Shown: one piece after another, positions 23,614 through 40,800 of the stretch
How the letters are laid out: each line of letters opens with the position of its first letter
Numbering within the stretch: the first letter of the stretch is position 1
Assembly: GCA_036898135.1 (NCBI GenBank)
Contig: CM072526.1
Coordinates: 1,646,534-1,710,533, forward strand
Length of the DNA stretch: 64,000 nt
From: Oncomelania hupensis
Lineage: Eukaryota; Mollusca; Gastropoda; Littorinimorpha; Pomatiopsidae
Reading direction: 5' to 3'
The notes under the pieces: generated by a model
Databases searched by the model: none
Told to the model about the DNA's origin: nothing
The model's input: only the letters and a program-made list of their open reading frames with translations
Position numbers and translations under genes: made by a program

Positions 23614-25112
23614 GTAACATCATAAATGTTGACGACAAAGATGTGGTAACTCAGCTTAGAGATAAACAGATAGTATTGAATAAAACCTGACGTTAATTTA
23701 CCAGCCTTCTACAGGGAAGTCCGCATATGTTAAATTAATCTCCTTGAAAGGGTCACTCCAGATACCATCAAGCAGACTTTGCTAAACAAGAATGTTAGTT
23801 AGCTTACTCGGCCACCTGATCAGGGTCTCTTGACCGTTAAATAGCCAGACGACTCATATCTCTCAGATCTCTCCTGCGTCCCTTCTCTGACACTTGAAGT
23901 CGAGACGTAACAGATCGTGTCCCACAGGTAGGACAGAAGAGCGAAATTCCCAAAAGAAGATTCACGAATGCGCGAGAGTGAGAGCGAGAATTAAATGATT
24001 GGTCAGAAGATGACGGAGAGACCCCTGCATATCCCCTGTCAGTCGAATACAAAGTGTGGAGCCACAAGGGTCAAACAAGGAGCAAACTAAAGTGAACACT
24101 TATCCTCAGCCATCATCAAGAAAGTGATAGACTAGAGGGTTTCACGATTCCCAGAGACTAGAAATAAGTTAACACTAGTAGTTTCTAGTCGTTTATGTTT
24201 ATATATTATATTGATTGCCATGTATTAGTATGTTCATGTTATATGTATTTACAGCAACCGATTATTGGTTCTGACATGTTGTGCATGTTGCTTGATATAT
24301 CTTAGCCTTAAGATTTTGATCGTAGTGTGCACATGGGAAACTCGGCATGTGTCTGATGCTATAGACTCCTTGCAGAGGGCACCACATACCCATATTTGAA
24401 AAGAATATTGTAGCCAGAGTTCTGGATTTTACAGGTCAGCTCTGGGACAATCTGTGGAGTCAACGCATGACGCTTGCTCCCGTGAAAAAGAAGATCATCT
24501 AGATTCTATCTCGTCACGTCCGGCCCCGTAGCTACACGACTCACCCGATCATCCTGAGAGTAAAGAGTACCTCAGAGTGACCACTGGACTCAGGCACTCG
24601 CAGACGCTGAGCAGCTAAGTTCCCCTCAACTGCAACTGAAGTCAAACCAAACTCGGAAAACCACTAGTAGACCACCAAAACATAGAATTGCTTAGCAAGT
24701 GATGAAAAAGAACTGCTAAAGAAATTGCCCAGCACATTGAACAGTTATAGTTATTAATTTACATTTAATTAAAGAAATGTTAGAATTTGTGTTGACCATA
24801 TACAAGTTGAAATCACATATATGCGACTGATGTCATTCGATTTGTATTGTGTGTCCACTAGCTCTTCTTCTCTTGAGACCAAGTAAACTAGTCCTTTGAT
24901 TAGTAAAAAACATTTCTTAAAGTGAGCCAATTGATACTTTAAAACCCGAGAACAAATATAAATTTTATGTGACCAAGCACCGTGATCAGTCTCTCACATC
25001 GCTTTGGAATTTTGGTAAAAGAACGTCTGACAGAGGTACATGTAGCTTAACGCCCCATCTATCTACAAGTCTTACTCCCCTTGTAAGATAAACGTATCTT
25101 CTCCAGGATATC
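23614..25112 (+). mobile_element. Solo LTR-like element upstream of gene 2
   Basis: Begins TGTAACATCATAAATG and ends CCAGGATATCATCACA, so it has the TG..CA form of an LTR. A related copy (TGTAACAGCAG to CCAGAATATCATCACA) is at 41125-42308. The present copy carries an extra piece of about 330 bp at 24130-24460. Unit A lacks it: there AAAACAGAG runs straight into (GA)n. Target duplications are not clear because the 3' side is a (CA)n tract. No coding region is seen, so solo LTR is a hypothesis. Confidence 0.5.
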
Positions 25113-25189
25113 ATCACACACACACACACACAGAAAGAGAGAGAGAGAGACAGACAGACAGATAGACAGACAGACAGAGAGAGAGAGAG

Positions 25190-25560
25190 ATCTGGCTTTA
25201 AATTTAACAAAAATTGATCATGTTATGAGACGTGGAAAAATCATGTTCAATTGTTCAATTCGTTTGATTGGCGTCTGTCAATCGCTTGTCAGTCACAAAA
25301 AGCTAACCACCCAAAATCTCCTTCTAGCCACACCTCCTTTTAAGTTAGTATTCTCATTCTCCCTTTCTGGACCTAAAGCAATAACCGTGTAATGAAATGT
25401 ATTGTCCCTTTCTTTTTCCCTTTTGTATCTCATGCTATGTACATCTTTACCCACATCACCTTGGCCTAAATATCCTTGCAACAATCTGGCCCCCAGGACT
25501 TGCAGTTTTATGTGCATGTGCAATATACATCTTATTTTCATTTTTATTTGTTGCCTTTAG
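25190..25560 (+). repeat. Continuation of unit B with an NA1 tip inserted
   Basis: Matches unit A at about 3598-3960 (GATCTGGCTTTAAATTTAAC onward). At 25366-25395 a short NA1 3' tip (GGACCTAAAGCAATAAC) interrupts the match. Confidence 0.55.
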
Positions 25561-25619
25561 CAAACATAAATCTTGACTAAGGCTCAACGCAACTGCACAT
25601 TGTCATAACATACAAAGTT

Positions 25620-26240
25620 TAAAGGAAATATTTTTAAAAAAATAATACTAAAGGTGACTTTATCATGATATATAAATTTCCTGTCCTGTTATTACGTCAA
25701 TCGAGTAGCAAAAGTTTGTTTAATGTTGGAGTCATAGGTCAAATTTAAAGTATATACCAAACATGAACCGAATCCCTCCAGTAGTTTGGGAGAAAATAGG
25801 ATCAGAAAAACAAAACAAATTATGAGGTCATTATGATGACGTCACACGATGAGGTCACTCACTATGCGGTATTTTTTTTTAAGTCTCAAGACATCTGTAC
25901 ACTCAAGGCAACTGTTCACTCTAATTACAAAGTTTAAAACAAAATTTTTTTAAAATGACGTCACGATGATTACATCACTCGATTTGCATAAGTTTGGTTT
26001 TACTTTGGAGACACAGGGACAATTTAAGTACACACCAAACTTGAACCAGACCCCACTAAGAAAATAGGATTTTTTAATGACGTCACAATGATGACGTCAC
26101 CCGATATGCATACTTTTTTGTGATCTGGTAGGTCTCACTATTTCGTAACTAAATACAAAGTTTCAAAGAAATCCGTCCAATGATTTCAGAGAAAAGCGCG
26201 GAAATGTCCCCTCCGGACGGACAGCGGATGGATAAAGCCC
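25620..26240 (+). repeat. Tandem TGACGTCA-rich repeat units upstream of gene 2
   Basis: Two to three direct units of about 280 bp. Each has ATGACGTCAC..TGATGACGTCAC, an ATATGCATA or TTTGCATAAG block, and CCAAACNTGAACC followed by AGAAAATAGGAT. It ends in a GGACGGACAG motif. Related units are at 18890-19310 and 35455-36150. Confidence 0.6.
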
Positions 26241-26419
26241 AAAACAATAGTTCCAGAGTAATAACAGGTCAAGAAGGAATCAGTCTTGTTGAAATTGTCA
26301 TTTTTACCTAAGACAGCAGTGTGATCATAGTGTTTCTTAGTACCCAGGAGGATGAAAGCGTTCCGATAAGTGTATGTCGACCACGGCGTGTTAAAGAAAG
26401 ATGTTGATCATCATGACGT

Positions 26420-26536
26420 TCCAAACTACCCTGCAGTCGTAAATAATTTGTATGAATGAATTTTCTCATGAGATATAATATTTTCATATTATGTGCATTA
26501 GCATAATTTTGCACTTTGATAAACTCCCAGATAATT

Positions 26537-26625
<89 letters not shown>

Positions 26626-26751
26626 CAATATATTTGGGTGCTTGCGTGTCCACTGTCTATCCCACATAACTGTGTATCTCACATGACAGTTTTCTTCTAA
26701 AACCTCAGATTTCATAGTTACATTTTGATTTGCAATCTACATCATCGTGTT

Positions 26752-26822
<71 letters not shown>

Positions 26823-27070
26823 CCTTTAAAACACGTATGGTAACCGATGATCCTCCGACCATCCTGTAAAATTAAGACTGCACTGATATTTTGTGACAAT
26901 TATTCAGAAGCGAGGCAAATATATTTAAACAATTAGAAGGGCAACTTAAGATTCCATTAACATTTTGTGAGATATAAAATATACATAATTTATATTCAGA
27001 AGCAGTGCACCAATATACATATTTTTTAAACCAATGAATTTGTTCTTGACTTCCAACCTTCTCAGCTATC
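26420..27070 (+). other. Upstream region of gene 2
   Basis: Homologous to 10720-11344. Holds (CT)n at 26541-26586 and 26755-26820 and (GT)n at 26587-26622. No gene is seen. Confidence 0.5.
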
Positions 27071-27080
27071 TATATAAAAG
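27071..27080 (+). promoter_or_regulatory. TATA box of gene 2
   Basis: TATATAAAAG followed by CTTTCCTCAGCACGAAGCAG, as in genes 1 and 3, 118 nt before the start codon. Confidence 0.65.
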
Positions 27081-27188
27081 CTTTCCTCAGCACGAAGCAG
27101 TCATTGTCAGCTTGCCCGTTGAGTTGTTCAGTGGGAGCCAACGTTGACAATCATCTACCACCAGAAGGAATCACCGGTTGTAGGAACC

Positions 27189-33948
<6,760 letters not shown>

Positions 33949-34139
33949 AATCATGCACCCTCTATTACACGAAACCCCCAAAATACTCAACGATCCTGGT
34001 CACCTCTCATGCGTTTCATTATTCAAATTTAGCGATTGCAGAAAAGAAAGCAAGACTTTTTCACTGATAGTGTGGTGTGCATACAAGAACATATAAATTA
34101 AGATCTACGAGAAATGAACAGTGGTGATCTTGCCGTGAA

Positions 34140-34145
34140 AATAAA
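34140..34145 (+). terminator. Likely poly(A) signal of gene 2
   Basis: AATAAA about 190 nt after the stop codon, at the position conserved in all three genes. Confidence 0.5.
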
Positions 34146-35454
34146 TGAAATATACAACCGTCCAGTTCTCAGCCCTGCAGTGTATTGGCTGGCCATAATG
34201 AAAATTGAGCGACATTTCCAAAACATGTTAAGACTCAGATTAAGAACATCTAATGCTTTAGTCTTAGTCAAAGACAGACCCAAGGAACTACAGCTAAACA
34301 GCGACACTGAAGTGGAGAAAGCAGTGTTTAAGGTTCTATGCCCATTGGCTGCCAGAATTGTGACTTTGTGTTTAAGAAATGTTTTTGGTGGATATTGACC
34401 CCCGAAGTTAGTGTTGTTTACTGTTAGGTTCTGAATACTGTTACGAATACGTATTATTAAATGTCCAAACGTTGACATTTCAAATGCATATATTTGAGTG
34501 TCGGAATCAAGGACGATAATCATGGTTATATTCTGTGATATGTTGGCTTACATGTATATCTTAATTGTGGATTGTACATAGTGTGAATACAGAACCTTAC
34601 TGTTCGTACAATAACAACTGTAAATAACAAGAGAAATGTTTTGTACAGAAAATGTATAACGATGTCTTTTTACATAATGATGTTTGATGTTTACATGCAT
34701 ACCTCCAATACAATACTGCAAGGTCATGGTGTGTTTGCCTGCTTGATTTTTGTTGTTGTAAATATATGCTTATATGTACTGACTTCTTTCTCTTTTTTTC
34801 CGTCAATACTGTACATGGTTCATTTTCCCATTTTTTATTCTTACTTTCTTTCTTGCTTCCACAAGGATAATTTAGACTCATCTTATTAATAGCAAGCCAT
34901 TTTTCAAACAAATTGTGAATAATCAAAATATTTGAGCATGTTCAAGAATATATTTTCTAAAAGTTCTATACAAAGCTCGCCTGTACTTCTGGATAACCAA
35001 CTATGGAGAAAGGTATTAACAGTGAATGTTAGCTGCCAGATTAAAAAACAAAAAACAATCTGTGTTATTCAAGTGTACTTCACAACTGTATTGACATTAT
35101 ACACAGCGAGGGATGTATTGCTAAATAACACTGATGATATTCCTACTGTACAATACAATAATTAACAACAACAACAACAACAACAACAAAACAAGCGCTG
35201 GATCCTAACGGACACAACGTTCCCTCGCCTGTAAAAATACACCCACCCATTTCAATACTAGAAAATAACAATAACTGTGAAATTAAAACTTAATTAGTTT
35301 CACAAAACACACAAATACTATATTAAAAAATGAATAATATAAATTAACAACAATAACAACAACGATAATAATAACTAAAGGTTATTACCCCCCAACGCCC
35401 CTCCCAACCCCACCCACTCCCCTCATCCCACTCCCCCCCCCACCGCCCGCCTCT

Positions 35455-36150
35455 GTAACAATTACATACATACATACTTAATTACATACAGAGTTTAAAT
35501 CTAATTAATGTTAAAAAATCCTTGTATAAATAAAAAAATAAAATAAAACAATATGTCACTATGACGACGTCCTTCATACATAACTGTGCAATCTAATTAC
35601 TCTAATTGAAGCTTGAAGGATATTTAAAAGAAATTTTAAAAAAATTTAAAATATGACGTTACTATGAATACGTCACTAGATTCGAAGACGTTTTTGTTGG
35701 AGGGCATAGGGAAAGTCTAAGTACACACCAAATGTGAACCAAATCTCTCCAGTAGTTAAGGGAGAAAATGAGACTAGAAAAGAAACAAAAGAAAGCAAGA
35801 TAACGTCACCCAATATACCTGTGGTCTTAATTCGGCTCGTTGCAGTCTGCTGGACCCTGTAAGCAATAAATAACTAACCAATTCACTATACACAACTTTT
35901 GTTTTAGGTTTAACACGTCTTTGCACTCTACATACGAAGTGAAATGAATTTTAAATAGAAAAAAAGCAACAATAATCAATATAAAGAGTACGTCACCATG
36001 ATTGTGTCACTCGATTTGCATTGGAGCCATAGGTAAAGTCTTAAGTACATGTCAAATGTAAATCAAATCTCTCCAGTAGTTTGGAAAAAATGGAATTAAA
36101 TGTTTTTTGGTTTAACGATGACCTGACTATGATATGCATAACTTTGTGTC
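35455..36150 (+). repeat. TGACGTCA-type dispersed repeats and an NA1 tip
   Basis: 35455-35822 matches 18930-19300. 35823-35880 is an NA1 3' tip (TCGGCTCGTTGCAGTCTGCTGG). 35880-36150 is another unit with GTCACTCGATTTGCATTGG and CTCCAGTAGTTTGG. Confidence 0.55.
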
Positions 36151-36224
36151 ACCTGGTAGACATGTTATTTTATTTCTTTTTGGCTGCAGTTTATTATCCC
36201 TTTCTATCGGGAAACTCTGGGCCG

Positions 36225-36505
36225 CCTCCCTCGGGGAAGGCGTAGTCGCAGTCAGTGGCGCGCCCAAACCCTACCTACCTAACATTATTTGTGAATTTTT
36301 GAAATTTTTGCTGGGGGAGCAAACCGGAGTACCCGGAGAAATCCCCCGAGACGTTGCCCGAGTCGAAAGTAAATAATATTCGGAGAAACATAACGCCCAG
36401 ATGCTGGCTCGAACCCACACCTGTCAGGCGCCATTGGTTTCTGGCTTGTGGACAAGGCAAGTTAGTCCCGCCTTAGCCCACTTGGCCACAACGCTGACAC
36501 CAAGA
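36225..36505 (-). repeat. tRNA-headed SINE, minus strand
   Basis: On the minus strand it has an A-box-like GTGGCCAAGTGGGCTAAGGCG and a B-box-like GGGTTCGAGCC, then CGGGGGATTTCTCCGGGTACTCCGG. The head resembles Leu/Ser-type tRNA, unlike the other SINEs here. Confidence 0.65.
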
Positions 36506-36604
36506 TTTGAAGAAATACGTCTATTAGTTTCAGAGAAAAGTGAACACGTAGGGATGGACAGAGCCAAAATAATAGTTCCCGGGAACTACTACTACTGCTA
36601 ATAA

Positions 36605-37085
36605 TAATACTGGATGCTACGGGCACTTTATTCCTAAGTCAGCCTCAAACAGCGCCGATCTGTGACCAGCATACACTCACGCACGTTACAGACACCCCAC
36701 AGGCGCTTGTATCTGGACACGCGAGCGCCTATGCCTGTGACGCGCCTCCCTTTGGTTATCGTTATATAGATAACCAAAGGGAGGCGCGTCACAGGCATAG
36801 GCGCTCGCGTGTCCAGATACAAGCGCCTGTGAGACACCTTTACATACACAACAAACGCACTTTCTTCACTCAAACATGCGGTATAAAGGCAAACCGCTAC
36901 TAGAAGACGGAAAGAAAATCGAATTTTATTTTTGAAATGTTATTTAGATAGACCGGATCCAATACCATTTTGCGAAGGGCGGGAGGAAACCGGAGTACCC
37001 GGCGAAAACCCTCGGTGACCTGAAAAGTCTCGTACTATTAAGTTACATAAATTCGTCCCTTGCGATTTGAACTACTTATTTACGG
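36605..37085 (-). repeat. SINE-B (minus), split by a palindromic insert
   Basis: Matches the plus-strand SINE at 40237-40610 in reverse: CACTTTATTCCTAAGTCAGCCTCAAACAGCGCCGATCTGT at one end, GGAGGAAACCGGAGTACCCGGC and AAAACCCTCGGTGACCTGA at the other. Both halves of the SINE continue on either side of the palindrome at 36698-36831. Confidence 0.75.
36698..36831. mobile_element. Palindromic foldback MITE with 8-bp target duplication
   Basis: Left arm 36698-36760 and right arm 36769-36831 are perfect reverse complements over 63 bp, with an 8-nt loop (GTTATATA). Directly outside lie AGACACCC (36690-36697) and AGACACCT (36832-36839), a 7/8 match. The element begins CACAGGCGC and ends GCGCCTGTG. 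An 8-bp duplication is typical of hAT superfamily insertions. Host sequence on both sides is one SINE, which argues against an assembly foldback. Confidence 0.8.
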
Positions 37086-37230
37086 TCACGATCTACACTG
37101 CAGGCCTGAATAATGTATATCAATACAAATTATCATCCCTAATCAAATTGTGAGGGGTATAATTTTTACATGTTATTTATCACAGTCAATCTCTCATATT
37201 TTCCAATCTGTGTGTGTGTGTGTGGGGGGG

Positions 37231-37262
<32 letters not shown>

Positions 37263-37388
37263 CGTGTGCGGCGCGCGCTCTCTCTGTCTTCTTTCCTTTC
37301 CTCCCTTTCACACGTGTCTGATGACGCTCTAACAATTTTAACATTAAGATTCCATTGCCATTTTGTGAGAATTTCAATATTCGTAGTT

Positions 37389-37533
<145 letters not shown>

Positions 37534-37602
37534 CGATGCAAAACAACTGATATTTGAATAAAATAATTCATCAGTCCTGGACCTCCCACATTCACCACTA
37601 GC

Positions 37603-37612
37603 TATATAAAAG
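37603..37612 (+). promoter_or_regulatory. TATA box of gene 3
   Basis: TATATAAAAG followed by CTTTCCTCAGCACAGAGCAGTC, as in genes 1 and 2. The leader that follows is interrupted by a SINE. Confidence 0.65.
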
Positions 37613-37637
37613 CTTTCCTCAGCACAGAGCAGTCCTT

Positions 37638-37803
37638 GCTAGTAACCGAAAGGTCGCTGGTTCGAATCCCGGATTGATCAACGTGTGATCATATTATTTT
37701 CCCCTTTACCAACAACTGGCCCGCTGGTGTCAGTATAAATCTGTCCAGTAGTCACCTATATGCGAAAGTGTCGTGTGACTATAATCTACAAACAACAACA
37801 ACA
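37638..37803 (+). repeat. 5'-truncated SINE-A inserted in the 5' leader of gene 3
   Basis: Starts inside the tRNA head (GCTAGTAACCGAAAGG, B box GGTTCGAATCCCGG), continues with the body also seen at 10492-10640, and ends in (ACA)n. It is flanked by CAGAGCAGTCCTT before and CAGAGCAGTCATT after, a 12/13 target duplication. Genes 1 and 2 have the uninterrupted leader. The SINE body includes a TATAAAT motif. Confidence 0.85.
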
Positions 37804-37899
37804 ACAGAGCAGTCATTGTCAGCCTGCCTGTTGAGTTCTTCTGTGAGACCAACGTTGACAATCGTCTACAACCAGAAGGAATCACCGGCTGTAGGAACC

Positions 37900-40800
37900 A
37901 TGCTGCGTCTCGTCTTGGCCTCTGCCCTCGTGTCTTGCGCTCTGACCGTCTCCGACCCAGCCTACCCTCCACCCACGCCACCAACGTTCCCTCAGTATCC
38001 TCCACAAGTATACAGCCAACAACAGCCAGGATACCCTTCTCAAAGGTATCCACCACAACCGGGCTATGGCAGTCAGTTCTCTGAGCACGAGCTGCAAATG
38101 GTCGCGGATTTCGCTCATCGTGAGTCATTTAGCTTAAATAGTAATCAGTTTTTGTTGTATTTGCAGTGCTCCTTCCTATTGGTAATTTGATGCTTTCGGC
38201 GATGAACGTATGGCATTATTTCTAAACAAATTATTTTACAAGCAAATTGCTTTTCAGTACTACGACAAAAGAGGCTTTGTAAGCAACATGCGATAGAGAA
38301 AACAGTTATTTTTGTTTACTAGCAATTAAAATCAAATCTAGTCCTTGTAGTTTACATTATAATTGCATACATGATGATTATCAACACAGTATTAATTTGT
38401 TATAAAACAATAAGCACGAAAGGCAGTGGCGTAAGTTCGATTCTTTGCGGTATATACTCAAACCTGAAGTGTTTCTTGTAAGACCGTGATTTTTCAAACA
38501 CACTGGTCACGTATACAAGCATTCATCAAAAGGACTTTCTTATATAATTATACAAGTTGAGACAGAGAGATAAACTTGAAAGACAATATAAATATTAAAT
38601 ACATATATTAAAGACAATATAATATTGGATGCTATATACAAGCTACTGTTATGAAAATTTAGGACTTTCCTTTGCAAATTTTGTTTACATAACGGAATTT
38701 GTTACGTCTCTTTCCTATTGGCAAAGGAACCTCTGACATCCCAATAAAATGCATGATTGTAAACAAATGTGGTATTGATATCAATTCAAAATAAAAACCA
38801 AGTTTCTTTTAAAAAGATTTTCCTATCCTATCCTATCCTGTCCCTTAACTCGGAGGGCGTAGGAGCACCACAGATGATAGTTTAACCAGCATACTCCATC
38901 TTTCTCTGTCCTCAGCAGCCCTGATGGCTTCACTCAGTGTCAAACCAGTCCATTCTTGGATGTTGGCCTCCCACCTCTTTTTCGGTCTCCCTCTTCTTCT
39001 ACCTCCTTGCACTGTGCCTTGCAGAATGGTCTTTGCAAGGCCTGATGATCTGGTGACGTGGCCAAAAAAAGATTTTATGCTATTTTAATTCCTACTAAAT
39101 CTTGTGGCTATTACTTAAAAGGTCCTATTTTACTTTGTTGTAATATGTTTACAGCTTGGGAGGATAAAGGAAGACAAAGGTCATGTTCTCTATTGCTCGG
39201 TAATTTTTTCAATGACGTAATTCATGTGTCTTGGTTCTTGACAGGTGTGGCGGCTGAGAACGTTTATGCAGGTGAGTGTGCACAAATGGTGTTAGACCAG
39301 AAAGCTGAGTTACTTACACTTCTGGACTACGTCAGTAATGTCGTCGTCCCTAACATCAAAAGCACGGCTGCAGGGCAGAGAGAAGACCTAGATCACATCT
39401 TGCAGAATGTAAGAATGCTATTTTCACTGTGAGAAGAAAGTAAAGTGTTGTACTGAAGAAAAAATAAACACTGTACTATAGCTATCTACATCTTAATAGC
39501 CTTCACAAGTCCTTCAACTTGCTTTTCATCACAGTTGAATAGAGGCTAACTATCTTCATTTGGTAATATCTTCATAGTTAGTGTTTTGAATGTTTGTGCA
39601 GCTCAATTCCAAATACCACCGTCTGGTTGATGTGGAGAGTGCCGTGGCAGGCCAGAGCGCGATTGGCGCCCGTAACTTGGACCTGATCAATCCTATCTGG
39701 AAAAGCATGGAGAGACTGGACGAGAACCTATGGAACCAGGAGGGTTCTCTGGTGAAGATCAGATCCCAGTTGGACGAGGTAGGAATAGCTGAATAATAAC
39801 AATTATTACATCATCTGGTGTTTTCAGCTAAGGCTCTGGTTTCCTCCCTCCTGCCATTCAATGCAGTCATCTAAAACTGTAAAATTAACATTAAACAGAA
39901 AATCAAATCTCCTTGAAATGTTTACAGAGACAATAAAGATTGTGTATTCTGTACAAAGAACCAAAAACTACAGATAAGGTAACAGAATGACCAAAAAGTG
40001 AAATATTTTTCACTGGCAACTGCTTTGGCTAAGCTCAACACCAAAACCTAAACTAAACCAAACTAATGCTACTCTACCAAAACGTAATTTATGCAGCAAC
40101 AGCTTAGTCAATGTGCAGATTGCAACTTGTCTTAGTTTTCAATAAGATGATTATACCGGTCAGCAAAAGAAGCAGAAGTGAACGTCATCAAATAATCTAA
40201 AATTTAATGGTTTCCATCCCTGTATTGCGAGACTATGGGGCGGCCTCGTGGCGCAGTGGATTAGTCGCCGGTTTCCTATGCCGAAGGTGGAGGGTTCGAT
40301 TCCCGCAAGGGGCGAACGTATGTGACTTAGGTACGAGACTATTGAGATCACCGAGGATTTTCTCCGGGCACTCCAGTTTCCTCCCTCCCCTCAATAATGG
40401 TACTGGACGCAGTCAATATAAAAAATTCAAAAATAAAAATTCTAATTTCTCTCCGTCTTCCAGTAGCGATCTCCATGCCTTTACACCACCTGTTCGAGTG
40501 ATGGATGTTCATTTGTTGTGTGTGTGGATGAGACAGGTGAGCGTGTCTGTTGGTACAGATCGCCGCGCTTTGAGCCTGATTGATTTGGGGAAAGGCGCAA
40601 ATATGAATCTAGATGCAAAATAAAGAGCGCAATTGCCAAATCTAAGATTTATAATTATCATTTCACACAATACATTGTGTTATTGTTTTCAGGCTGAAAA
40701 AGAACTGAAGGGGGAATTCGCCGCTACTGTTGGCGAGGCTACTGATGATACGGACTCCCTCTACTATCAACTAGATAGCGTTATCAATTGGGCCAACATG

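Noticed and set aside
36698..36831. Assembly foldback artefact
   Set aside because: The two flanks are different halves of one SINE and an 8-bp duplication abuts the arms, which a foldback join would not produce. Long reads would still be a useful confirmation.
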